A DNA stretch of 64,000 nt from Tetramitus jugosus. Lineage: Eukaryota; Heterolobosea; Eutetramitea; Acrasida; Vahlkampfiidae. The stretch covers positions 186,001 to 250,000 of the forward strand of contig OW569347.1 in assembly GCA_937625935.1 (NCBI GenBank), in the 5' to 3' direction. A program made the translations under genes and the position numbers. Position 1 is the stretch's first letter. Every line of letters starts with the position of its first letter. Below the pieces are notes generated by a model. It saw only the letters and a program-made list of their open reading frames with translations. It made no database searches and was not told the DNA's origin. Below are positions 10,792 through 19,960 of this stretch, piece by piece.

Positions 10792-13541
10792 TTACAACTC
10801 ATCTTTTGGAGGCACTTCTTCACCAGTTGCTGGTTTGGATTCCTCAGCAGTGCTGTCTGATGATTCCGTAGTGTTATTTTCTCTCTCGTACTTTTGTCTC
10901 GTCTCATTCAACATCTTTTCAAGGTCAATCTGAGGTCTTGGCTTGTTGATGAGCAAGGTTCTTCGGGCCTTCAATGCAGAGCACTTTGAATGGAAATCAG
11001 AGTCAAGTGCGACTGGAGCTTGGTTAAGAGGAGTTGTGTTTTGCTTAGCAATAGTAGCACTCACCCAAGCATCTGTCTCCTTGGCCAAGTCAGACAGGTC
11101 AGACCATTCTTGATCAGTGATGTGAGTAGAAATAGTCTTGAAAACAGAAATATAGGTGATAGTATTGTTGATTTCATCACGGCACTTGGCGATAGCTTTG
11201 GTTCTCAATTGAACTTGGTTGTATCTGTCAAGAATTGGTTGACTTAGGTCAGTCAATCCCTTCAATTGATCTCTGTATGCTATCTCTCTTTCTCGAGAAA
11301 TAATGCTCTCATCATCGTTTTCACTCATCCACAAATCGGTTTCATCAATCTTTTGAATCAAGGCATTAGCTTCGCTCTCAACATAGAATGGCTTGTAAGT
11401 TTCATCCTCCAAGAGTTGGTATCTGTACTCATACAAAGTGCTCTCCAAGGTATTTCTAGCACCTGAGATGTCCTTCTTCAATTTTTCATACTCTTCCAAC
11501 TCGGTCATTTTTCGAGTAATAGACAGCTTTTGAGCATCGGTCAATGGCTGAACAACTGATAGAACTTTGACCTTAGTCTCCAACTCTACCTTGGACACCT
11601 TCTTCTCCTTCTTGTACTGAGGCTTCTCTTCCTCAGTGTTCTCGCCCTTGCCCTCTTCGGTTGCGGTTGCGTTTGCAGTTGTATTCTTCTTTGACTCGAC
11701 TCTAACTGTCACTGTTTGTTCTAGAATAGCAGTAGCAGAATCCAGTTTCAAGATTCCACTGTTATTCAATTCAAAAGTAACTCTGACCTTCTTGTTCTTG
11801 CCTCTATCATCCTCAAAAGTCCAGTTCGACATCACCTTGTTGACACCAATTACATTATACTCAGACAATAGCGATGACTGTGCAGTATAGCCAGCTGGAG
11901 CGGAATCATCGCTATACTTGACAGTGATGCTAAAGTCTTCCTCTCTAGGAACGTTGATTGACTTCTTGGAACCCAACTCGTCGTTCTTACCATAAAGATT
12001 CAACACCTTACTTTCAACATCAGAAGTTGATGGCTGTGAAAGCTTAAAATCAAGAGAGTATGGAAGTGTATCCTTGAAAGCGTAGGACTTCACACGGAAA
12101 GCAGGTGAGATGAAAGCACCATGGAAAGCAGAGCCGAGAGAAATAGCCTCATCAGCGTTCAAACTATAACCCAAATCTCTTCCCCACAAAAACTTCTTCA
12201 AGGATGCTTGAACAGCAGGAACACGAGAACCACCTCCCAACAATTCAAAAGCGTAAACCTGGTCTCTTCTGATACCAACTTGCTTCAATAGGGCATCCAA
12301 TGGCGCAGCTGCACGGTTAATCAAATCAGCGCACAGCTCGTCGAATTCGGCTCGTGTCACAGACATGACAAAATCCTTCTCATCATGCAAGCTCTCAACC
12401 ATTGCCACTGTATCAGTATTTGCACTCAAAACTTCCTTAGTCTTCTTTGCAGCTTCGGTCAATCTAGCCATCGCTCTAGGCACCTTTGTCAAATCAGTAC
12501 CAAATTTTTGTTTCCAATAATCGACAAACTTTTGTGCGAGTCTTGCTTCAAAAAGAGACCCACCCAAGCTTTGATCCCACTTGGTGCCATTGACAGTGAA
12601 CGTTCCGATATATTCGGAAGCCTTTGTGGTCTTGTTTGAATAGGTGACAAGTGCAACCTTGGTCGATGCGGCGCCCATATCATAAAATACAACAACTCTC
12701 TCAGGTTCATCCTTGAGGGTCTTGGAGTTTGTGAGACCGTATTGAAGGGCAATGGCTGTAGTTTCATGCATCAATGACAAAATTCTCAACTGTGCAATCG
12801 AAGCAGCATCATAAATGGCTTGTCTTTGCTCAATGGTGTAAAATGGAGGAACCTATATATGAAAAGAGCGACACATGAGAGTCAGCAACTACATTGCAAA
12901 ATCACGCACAAAAAACAATAGTGTTGTACTTGAACACACAATGATAGAATACATACAGTGATCACACAGTCATAAACAGGTGCCTTTGCCGAATCGGATG
13001 CCAACTGCTTAATATACTTGAAGATCATTGCAAACAATTCTTCGACTGAATAAACGGAAGGTGCAGCATTCTTGTCTTCACTCTTCACTTGAATATCAAT
13101 GGTTCCTCTCTCCTCATTCTTCACAAACTCAATCGGTATCTTCAAATCTTGAAATTGTTGTCTCACTGCTTCAGCACTTTGATCATATGATTTTCCAATC
13201 AACAAATTCAAATTTTTCAACATTTTATCAGGGAAACGAGTCGTCATTGATCTCGCATTCTCTCCAAAATATCTGTCTTTGCCTCTGAATCCAATCATGG
13301 CAGATGTTTTTCTCTTTGATTGTTCATTGAGAACGAGATCGATGGGTGAACCAGACTTGACCATTCCGACCTTGATCCACTCTGTTCCCAAATCGATACC
13401 AATGACAGCAGCAGCCTCAACAGAAGATTGACGGTGGTGACATTGAATGAAAAAGAGACAAAACAGAATGAGGACTAGTGAAGTGGCAAGAGAGCGTGTT
13501 ATGCTGCTTGCTTTAATTGTTGTTGTAGCTATCGTTGTCAT
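10792..13541 (-). CDS. HYOU1: ER HSP110-type chaperone HYOU1/GRP170/Lhs1-like
   Basis: Lumenal HSP70-superfamily nucleotide exchange factor and holdase for BiP. Exon 1 is 13541-12957, the intron 12956-12853 (GTATGT...ATAG), exon 2 12852-10792, giving 881 aa. The ATG at 13541 is preferred over an upstream TTG in the same frame. A hydrophobic signal peptide (SLVLILFCLFFIQC) is followed by the ATPase start VIGIDLGTEWIKVGMV, typical of GRP170 rather than BiP. The phosphate loop VVFYDMGAASTKVALV and adenosine motif LLGGGSRVP are present. After the nucleotide-binding domain come a beta-sandwich, an acidic loop (about 525-570) and a long helical C-terminus ending in KDEL, the ER-retrieval signal. 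Human HYOU1 is 999 aa. An E2F-like site lies about 140 bp upstream. Confidence 0.93.
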
Positions 13542-13682
13542 TTTCCAAAACAAGTTGGATAATGTGTGTGCGAGTTTTTGGTTGTTGTTGTTTGGTTTTT
13601 TGATCGAATGTTTGATTGTTGTGTGTTTGATTTTTTTACACGTGCATTTGGCGAAACATGTGTGGAGGGAACACGTGTACTT

Positions 13683-13694
13683 TTTGGCGCCAAA
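13683..13694. promoter_or_regulatory. E2F-like palindrome TTTGGCGCCAAA
   Basis: A perfect 12-bp palindrome matching the E2F/DP consensus TTTSSCGC on both strands. It is about 140 bp upstream of the HYOU1 ATG. Binding is not shown. Confidence 0.4.
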
Positions 13695-13835
13695 TACAAC
13701 GAGAGAGGAATCTATGGAAAGGAATGCCCTCGGCTTCCGGTCCGAACCACTTACGGGATAGTGACCGATAAAATACGAATAGAATGAGAACGATGTCTAG
13801 ATGTCTACAAGAGAGTTTATGACTGATGATACTGA

Positions 13836-14789
13836 TCAACTCAAGATACAAAAAGATGTCGGAGCTTGTTCAGTTGGTTGAGGTGGACCCACTGTGACTC
13901 CAAGAACGGATTGTCGATGACATGTGTAGAAACGCTTCAGTATTAGATTAGACATGAATGCCGCATTATCTGTAGTCAACTCAAAATAATCCAGAGGCAG
14001 TATTTCGAATGCTCGAACACAGTCCTTCAGGAATCTCTCTTTGGAAATGGGTGCATCGTGTGACCAATTTCCAACACCAACAATCGATAAACCTGTGCAA
14101 TTTTCTGAATCGTCAAGATTAAACATGGATTTAGCCTCTTTGAGTGAAGCCAAAGCCCTGGACAAAGAATTTGGACCGTATGAAGTGTAATGATGAGTGG
14201 TAGAATATGTGCTCTCATTCCAGGCATCTCTAGTGTCTATTGTGACTACCATGCATTCGCTCCTACGGTAGAACATTCTCGAAACGCTATGAAATCGCTC
14301 TGGTCCGGAACCACTCGTCCAAAACTCAAGTACCACATCGGGGGCGGTGTTTGGTCGTACAGACTTCATTCCAACATACATTAATTGAAGGCCCATCGTC
14401 GAAGAATTCTCCCAAACTGTTGGTACAACAAGTTCTTGAGTGATTAAGGCGTCAATCACTGGTTTGTTCATTGGGCTGCCTGGTGCAATGAACGCAATCT
14501 TTGATCTCATCTTAGTGTCATAACTGGGTGTGACTCTTTTGAACGGAAACTGATAAAGTGCACAATAGTCTCCCATTTCAGTACAACAATTTTGATCCGT
14601 CATGCTCGTTGATTGTGGCTCTCTGTTGAGTTCCATTATTGAGGCAAAATCTCTCTCTAAAAGTTCGGTCCATAGTGCCCGATTGTGTGTGATGAAATCA
14701 TAGGCAGTGGAATTTGTTTGAGAGTAGTGACAGATGTCGGGTGCAGGAAGAAAGAACAAAATCTGTATCAGTTCATCCCCACTGATCAT
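13836..14789 (-). CDS. F-box protein fused to a degenerate Rab/Ras-like GTPase domain with CAAX tail
   Basis: A 317-aa protein starting at ATG 14789 (a TTG lies further upstream in frame). Residues 2-45 fit an F-box (ELIQILFFLPAPDICHYSQTN...LWTELLERDF). Residues about 96-290 follow a small-GTPase fold: beta1 RSKIAFIAPG in place of a P-loop, WTSGSGPERFHSVSRMFYRRSECMVVTID in place of the Rab WDTAGQERF...YYR...VYD segment (residues 157-185), and VGVGNWSHD where NKxD would be. The GxxxxGK[ST] lysine, the switch II DTAGQ and NKxD are all lost, so GTP binding and hydrolysis are doubtful. The last four residues, CILS, form a CAAX box, predicting farnesylation and membrane location. It may be a membrane-tethered SCF substrate adaptor; that role is inference. 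Confidence 0.75.
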   Translation of the reverse strand: MISGDELIQILFFLPAPDICHYSQTNSTAYDFITHNRALWTELLERDFASIMELNREPQSTSMTDQNCCTEMGDYCALYQFPFKRVTPSYDTKMRSKIAFIAPGSPMNKPVIDALITQELVVPTVWENSSTMGLQLMYVGMKSVRPNTAPDVVLEFWTSGSGPERFHSVSRMFYRRSECMVVTIDTRDAWNESTYSTTHHYTSYGPNSLSRALASLKEAKSMFNLDDSENCTGLSIVGVGNWSHDAPISKERFLKDCVRAFEILPLDYFELTTDNAAFMSNLILKRFYTCHRQSVLGVTVGPPQPTEQAPTSFCILS

Positions 14790-15329
14790 CGTTCTTTGTT
14801 TTTCTTTTTTGTTCCGCAAGAAAAGAAGTTAAACCAGAAGTATTTAGGCATGCACGGCGTTGTATTGAGCCTCCGTATTTATTGAGACGAGAACATCTTC
14901 ATATGATGTTCACGCCTGTTTGAATCTGCTGCACAGATACCTCAGAATGATCTCTGCAGGAATGGAGGACTGAATCAATCCAAAAATGAATCCCGGTTTG
15001 GTCGGTGCGCGAACAGGTCACCAGAAGCTTCGACCTTGGCGAACACACCATAAAAACAAACGTCCAACATTCCACGAACGACTTTCACAGCCACAACAAC
15101 AAAACAACACACACATCATCCTCTACAAATTAGTTGTAGTACGACTACCACGACACATCTCCCATTCATTCCTTTCAACTCCTCCTCCTCTCTCCATTTC
15201 TCTCCTTCCAAACACTTCCTGCTAGAGAGAAATTACTCCATCTGCATCGCAATTGTAAATAATAACACTCGTTTCTCCAAACAACCCTCCGATATTAATC
15301 AAATAAGATACTGTATAGTCATATCAACC
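14790..15329. other. Intergenic, divergent promoter region
   Basis: 540 bp between the F-box/pseudo-GTPase gene (minus) and the AN1 zinc-finger gene (plus). The part near 15329 is C/A-rich with CTCC and CAACA runs, as in many 5' leaders here. I see no tRNA, ORF or repeat. Confidence 0.6.
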
Positions 15330-15881
15330 ATGGTCTCTCATCATCATCACCACCACAATGAAAACGTTGACTCCAAGAACAATCATTCTCCGACAACTGC
15401 CGACATGATTGACTTGAGTCTAAAAGCCAAGAGCAACTTGAATGCTTCCATGCTTGAAATGGAAGCTAAGCAGGCTCAATCTACTTCTACGAGCCCAACT
15501 ACTACCACTACTTCTCCATCCTCCACTCCTACTACTACTACTACCACTACTTTGACAACTCCTTTAATTGAAGAAGGAAATGAAAACAGCAAAAAGCTTT
15601 CATTAGCAACAGGACCAGTTGTTGCCGCTCCTGCTGCGGGCATTCAAAAGAAGAGGAGAATGAAGAGCGCGGTTTCGAGTCTCAACACGAGTCGATGTTC
15701 CTCATGCAAGAAAAGACTGGGTCTCGCATCTACTTTTACGTGCAAGTGTGAACACTTGTTTTGTTCTGGGTGTAGAGCGCCAGAGGACCACACTTGCTCA
15801 TTTGACTTTAAAGCTGATGCCAAGAGGAAATTGGAGCTATTGAATCCCAAGGTTGGTTCGCTCAAGGTCAACCCGATTTGA
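15330..15881 (+). CDS. AN1-type zinc-finger protein
   Basis: 183 aa. The C-terminal zinc finger (residues 123-156) has AN1 spacing: C123-x2-C126-x11-C138-x1-C140-x4-C145-x2-C148-x5-H154-x-C156. AN1 domains normally carry His at the position of Cys148, so this is a ligand swap that should still bind zinc. There is no A20 finger, unlike plant stress-associated proteins and ZFAND5/6. The N-terminal 120 residues are low complexity: six consecutive His at residues 4-9, then Ser/Thr/Pro-rich, then basic KKRRMK. AN1 proteins typically link ubiquitin, the proteasome and stress responses. The start is ATG 15330 in a good context (CAACCATGG). Confidence 0.88.
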   Translation: MVSHHHHHHNENVDSKNNHSPTTADMIDLSLKAKSNLNASMLEMEAKQAQSTSTSPTTTTTSPSSTPTTTTTTTLTTPLIEEGNENSKKLSLATGPVVAAPAAGIQKKRRMKSAVSSLNTSRCSSCKKRLGLASTFTCKCEHLFCSGCRAPEDHTCSFDFKADAKRKLELLNPKVGSLKVNPI

Positions 15882-16043
15882 AGCAGCACCACACATCAAC
15901 TCCTTTTCACTACTCCACCTTTTTTTTCTTCCATAGCACATCTCCCAATCACATCAATTTTGTAAATAAAAAATCAAACCAAATCACTGCCAGTGTCTTT
16001 CCTTACCAATCTGTGTGCAATTGTTGACTCAACTAATTCAACA

Positions 16044-16880
16044 ATGGCCACGAAACGATCGATCAAACGGCGGCCAATCAATGATGACTCTACTGATGAT
16101 AGTGCTGAAGGAGAACAACCATTGATAATGACACTCAATGATGTTCGCTTGCGTCACTCTCATGTCATACCTCATTTGATTCAAGATTTCTGTACAATGA
16201 GTGATAAAAGCTCAGCGTCGATTGAACACTATCCTATTGATGATCGAAGCAAGAGTGAGACGAGTCAACATGCATCGAAAAGTGAATTGAAACATTTGGA
16301 GCGCGTTTTACTATCGGATCAAGAATTGCTACAGCTGCAACAATTGATTGCTTATCACAACCATCAAAGCGAACAACATGTCAATGAAACGGAGAGGAAT
16401 ATCTCCAATACTAATAAGATTAACAACGAGAATAACGAACAGAATAGCATGGTTGATCAAAGATGCGAAAACAAAAATCAGGCAATTAATAACAAGAAAA
16501 AGCAGAGTAGTGGTGGTGGTGATAGTACTCGAAGACCTCACATGGAAAATGATATTGATCCTCTGTGGTATTTGGCAAATGGTCCACTCATCATTTTCCC
16601 ACCTGAGCAATTGTCTCGATTGACAATGAACGATATGGTTGATTACTATAGAGCGTATCCGACAATGAATTGGAGCAAGTATCCCAGACTGTACGAACAA
16701 ATTGTTCAAAATTTGACTGAGAGAGAAAGAAGTGATTTGCAACTGATGGATGAACAATATCGAAAACAAAACCAATTGAAGAGAAAGATATATCGGTTTT
16801 ACGTCCGGTTTCTTCGGCATTTTGACTTTTACAAGCTCGTCAAGTGGTTATTTACCTTTATTACAAGGATTGGGAGGTAA
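16044..16880 (+). CDS. Unknown protein, 278 aa
   Basis: Start taken at the first ATG (16044); the frame is open upstream without an ATG. The N-terminus is basic (TKRSIKRRP). The middle is Asn/Glu/Gln-rich. The C-terminal 100 residues look folded, with aromatic-rich motifs (DPLWYLANGPLIIFPPEQL, VDYYRAYPTMNWSKYPRLY) and an ending rich in Arg and Phe (YRFYVRFLRHFDFYKLVKWLF) that could be an amphipathic membrane-binding helix. I do not recognise the family. Confidence 0.65.
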   Translation: MATKRSIKRRPINDDSTDDSAEGEQPLIMTLNDVRLRHSHVIPHLIQDFCTMSDKSSASIEHYPIDDRSKSETSQHASKSELKHLERVLLSDQELLQLQQLIAYHNHQSEQHVNETERNISNTNKINNENNEQNSMVDQRCENKNQAINNKKKQSSGGGDSTRRPHMENDIDPLWYLANGPLIIFPPEQLSRLTMNDMVDYYRAYPTMNWSKYPRLYEQIVQNLTERERSDLQLMDEQYRKQNQLKRKIYRFYVRFLRHFDFYKLVKWLFTFITRIGR

Positions 16881-17005
16881 TAGGTTGCATTTTACCTTCC
16901 ACGGTGACCAACAGACAGGGACTCTACACACAACAAAACAACCCTCCTCCAGGTGGTTATTTTCGGGTCCCGGGCGAAAAACGCAGTTCAGATTTATTAT
17001 TGTAA

Positions 17006-17077
17006 GGGGGGTTAGCTCAGCGGTAGAGCATCTGACTCCAGATCAGCAGGTCGGGCGTTCAATTCGCTCACTCCTCA
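17006..17077 (+). tRNA. tRNA-Trp (CCA anticodon)
   Basis: A 72-nt cloverleaf without intron. The acceptor stem GGGGGGT pairs with ACTCCTC (two G-U pairs), the D stem is GCTC/GAGC, and the anticodon loop CTCCAGA has CCA at 34-36. The T stem GGGCG/CGCTC carries loop TTCAATT, and the discriminator base is A. The anticodon stem TCTGA/TCAGC has one mismatch at its outer pair. A T-run follows at 17083. Gene-internal A box (TAGCTCAGCGG) and B box (GCGTTCAATTCG) are recognisable. Confidence 0.9.
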
Positions 17078-17233
17078 ATTCTATTTTGTTCTTCAACTTT
17101 TTTGCGACATCCAGTTATTTGGTCCAATGCGACATTGGAAGGATTGTGTTGCTAGTTGGAATTCTGACCCAGGTCCAGTCAGAATAAAAGCCTGACAGAA
17201 TGAAAGTGAAACACAGAGGAAAAACAAACACTA

Positions 17234-18235
17234 ATGTCAGCCTACGCTCAACAACACAACGACAGTTACCAAGTGATATCATCCACAACGACACCCATGT
17301 CTGCCATGAGTCCCTCTGATACAAGACACACTGCATATGAGACTTGTTTAACCGGTCTCGGTAATGCCATTGGTATCTTGTGCATGGCTCCATTCTGCTC
17401 TTTGAATCCCTACCGTGTCATCCAAGAGGGACACTTGGGAGTCATATTGAAATTTGGTCGCTTTGATCGAATTGTAAGGCCTGGTATTTACTATGTGAAT
17501 CTGATGTCTGAGAGCTTGACTGCGGTCAATGTTCAACTTCAAGTCGTGGATGTGAGAGGTCAGAGTATCATGACCAAAGACAATGTGAACATTGGTATTG
17601 ACTCGATTCTCTATTACAGGATTTCTGATGTCTACAAGGCAACATTTTGTGTCAAGGATGTCGAGCATGCAGTCGTTGAGCTCACACATACAACACTTAG
17701 GGATGTGTTGGGTAAGATGACTCTACAAGAGTGTGTAGAACACAGAGATATGCTTGCTCAAAAGGTTCGAGAAGCTGTTATTAAGCCAACTCATGAATGG
17801 GGAGTCGAAGTGGACAATATGCTCATCAAGGAGATTATATTTAGTACAGAGCTACAAACAACATTATCATCTGCAGCAAAGGCTAGACGTATGGCCGAAA
17901 GTAAGATTATTACTGCTCAGGCCGAAGTTGAGAGTGCAAAGCTTTTGAGAGCAGCATCTGATATTTTGAACACGGACGCAGCGATGCAGATTCGTTACTT
18001 GGAGACATTGTCAATGATTGCCAAGAATGCTGGAACCAAGGTTTTGTTTTTACCAACTGATCAACCAAGCTCACGATCACACGTCATGTTCCCTCAACAA
18101 TGTGTTCCTCCATCGACGAGTCAAGGCTATGGAACCATGAGCAATGAGGCTTCACAGTATGAGACAAGAGGACCCTCTTCGACTGAAAGAGCCATGAACA
18201 CTCTCATTACGTCCACTGTTCTTGATCAATTGTAA
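17234..18235 (+). CDS. Stomatin/slipin-like SPFH (band 7) protein
   Basis: 333 aa. The SPFH domain spans about 50-260: YRVIQEGHLGVILKFGRFDRIVRPGIYYV, VVDVRGQSIMTKDNVNIGIDSILYYRI and the stomatin-typical helix FSTELQTTLSSAAKARRMAESKI (about 204-226). The hydrophobic hairpin before SPFH is short and Cys-containing (GILCMAPFCSL), so membrane attachment may involve palmitoylation. The C-terminus after about 285 is Ser/Gln-rich. These proteins form ring-like oligomers that organise cholesterol-rich membrane and regulate channels. It starts about 155 bp after tRNA-Trp. Confidence 0.9.
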   Translation: MSAYAQQHNDSYQVISSTTTPMSAMSPSDTRHTAYETCLTGLGNAIGILCMAPFCSLNPYRVIQEGHLGVILKFGRFDRIVRPGIYYVNLMSESLTAVNVQLQVVDVRGQSIMTKDNVNIGIDSILYYRISDVYKATFCVKDVEHAVVELTHTTLRDVLGKMTLQECVEHRDMLAQKVREAVIKPTHEWGVEVDNMLIKEIIFSTELQTTLSSAAKARRMAESKIITAQAEVESAKLLRAASDILNTDAAMQIRYLETLSMIAKNAGTKVLFLPTDQPSSRSHVMFPQQCVPPSTSQGYGTMSNEASQYETRGPSSTERAMNTLITSTVLDQL

Positions 18236-18366
18236 AATATGTAAGAAACAACTGTAGATATCATCCGTAACATAAAAGAACCGTATTCTGATTTCGCGAC
18301 GGACATTTGATTTCAATTCCAGCCCAAATAATTCACTCTCTAAAAAAAACACGATAAAGAAAACGA

Positions 18367-19224
18367 ATGATAACCAAACAACAATACCGAGCATCATTGC
18401 CATCATCAACAAGAATTGCTGCCATTCTTCTCCTCGTGTCAACCCTTGCTCTTCTGCTGCTGGATCACATGAGCAGTGCACTGACCATTCCAGGTGTCAC
18501 ACGGAGAATCGTGGAAAATTTTTCCGCAAACATTACAGTTTCCCTTGACCGGGTTCGCTTGGGTACTGGATTTTTGGATTTTTCATATGAGCGCAGAGCT
18601 TTGTATGCGTCCTTGACACTCTCCGCACCCAATTCTCCAAACGCTTTTCTTGATCGTTTCTTTGGAGAGGAGCTAGGCGATGGTAAGCTTGAGATTTTTG
18701 CTCAGATGAACAGAGATGGCACTTCTGTCGTCACTGTCTATGCCATCATTAATGATGGTCCTTGCTCTGTTTGGTCTCACTTTTATGAACCTAATCTACC
18801 AAAGCTTTTGCTCATCCCTGAGCCAGAAGAGGACAACATGAGCAACAACGACAATGACATTACTGTCAGTGATAATAACAATAGCACTGTTGTGAGTTGG
18901 CTCGTCAGTCCACTAGAGCTCAAAAACGGAGTTCATGTCTGTCATTGGAACATGAAGTGGAGAAGTAGCAAGAAGATTTCTGCTGACGGCACGACGACCA
19001 ATCCATCAAACGACTTGCTTATTCATGTGTACAAGAGTCTGTTTGATGAGGCATTGGTAGCTCTAAAGGTAGAAAACACACTGTATGGCACGTTTGAATT
19101 GGCCACGTTCAACGTGGACAATGTGGAGAAGAAACTGACAAAGATTGAGAGTGCTCGACAGAGACAAGCAATTATCAATCGATTAGATAACATTGTTCCG
19201 GACCGATGCCGCACGCAACTGTAG
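18367..19224 (+). CDS. Secretory-pathway or membrane protein, unknown, 285 aa
   Basis: The N-terminus has a basic stretch and one hydrophobic segment at about 16-38 (IAAILLLVSTLALLLLDHM), a signal peptide or type II anchor. The rest is beta-rich and probably lumenal or extracellular, with possible N-glycosylation sites (NFS, NIT, NNST). There is an Asn/Asp-rich insert near 158-178. No family recognised. The TAA-like stop of the SPFH gene lies about 130 bp upstream on the same strand. Confidence 0.68.
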   Translation: MITKQQYRASLPSSTRIAAILLLVSTLALLLLDHMSSALTIPGVTRRIVENFSANITVSLDRVRLGTGFLDFSYERRALYASLTLSAPNSPNAFLDRFFGEELGDGKLEIFAQMNRDGTSVVTVYAIINDGPCSVWSHFYEPNLPKLLLIPEPEEDNMSNNDNDITVSDNNNSTVVSWLVSPLELKNGVHVCHWNMKWRSSKKISADGTTTNPSNDLLIHVYKSLFDEALVALKVENTLYGTFELATFNVDNVEKKLTKIESARQRQAIINRLDNIVPDRCRTQL

Positions 19225-19511
19225 TCTGTCACGCAACGCTTATCTAACCAGTCCGCACTCAGTAGAGAGGTTCTGGTTATTTGTGACGTTTGACTTTAGT
19301 GGCCTTTTTCAATCAGTATTGTTAGTGATTGGTGATGCAAACTCAAAATTCCGAACGAGGAGGTTTTTAAAGGAAAATTTGGGCTTTTTCCAGAGCGGTA
19401 GAAATAGAGCTCTGGTACTTGGCGTCGTTTTGATCTCACTATTCTTCCCCGGTAAATTATATTTCCAACAACAATAACAAACGTAACGAAATCAATATAT
19501 CCTCTCTCCAA

Positions 19512-19865
19512 ATGATTCCTCTTCGTATTGGTTCCTCTTCCCTCCAAGTGTTAAAGGTGAGAGTCTCTTCTGTTCGTGTCATGAGAATGTGCGTGCCCAG
19601 TGGTCGTACACAAGTCAGAACCTTTTTGAAGCAAGACTTTTCAGAAGAAGAGAATATAGAGACTGCTGAGCACTGGAATCTGGGATCTTCATCTGCAGAC
19701 ACTGGTTTGACAACCGATCGGTATGAGATGAACAATGATGCAATTCGGAGCTCATCTTCTTCCTCGGAGCACATCGAGTCCATTGACAATCGATTAGGTG
19801 CAGCTGCAGCTCATGCATCAATGGATATATTGATGAATGCATCATCTTCTGCAAGACAGGAATAG
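19512..19865 (+). CDS. Small protein, possibly mitochondrial, 117 aa
   Basis: Starts at ATG 19512. The first 40 residues are Arg/Ser/Val-rich and almost free of acidic residues (RIGSSSLQVLKVRVSSVRVM), resembling a mitochondrial presequence. The remainder is acidic and Ser-rich with an Ala-rich helix (LGAAAAHASMDILM). The 288 bp before it hold the 3' UTR of the previous gene. No homology recognised; it could also be a chance ORF, but composition and context favour a gene. Confidence 0.5.
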   Translation: MIPLRIGSSSLQVLKVRVSSVRVMRMCVPSGRTQVRTFLKQDFSEEENIETAEHWNLGSSSADTGLTTDRYEMNNDAIRSSSSSSEHIESIDNRLGAAAAHASMDILMNASSSARQE

Positions 19866-19960
19866 GAAGTTTAAAGTCTGTTTGATAATGTGTGTAAAAT
19901 AAATGTATGATAGTTAATAGAGTAGAGTTGAGTGCGCATGGCACTTGTTTAAATAATTTA

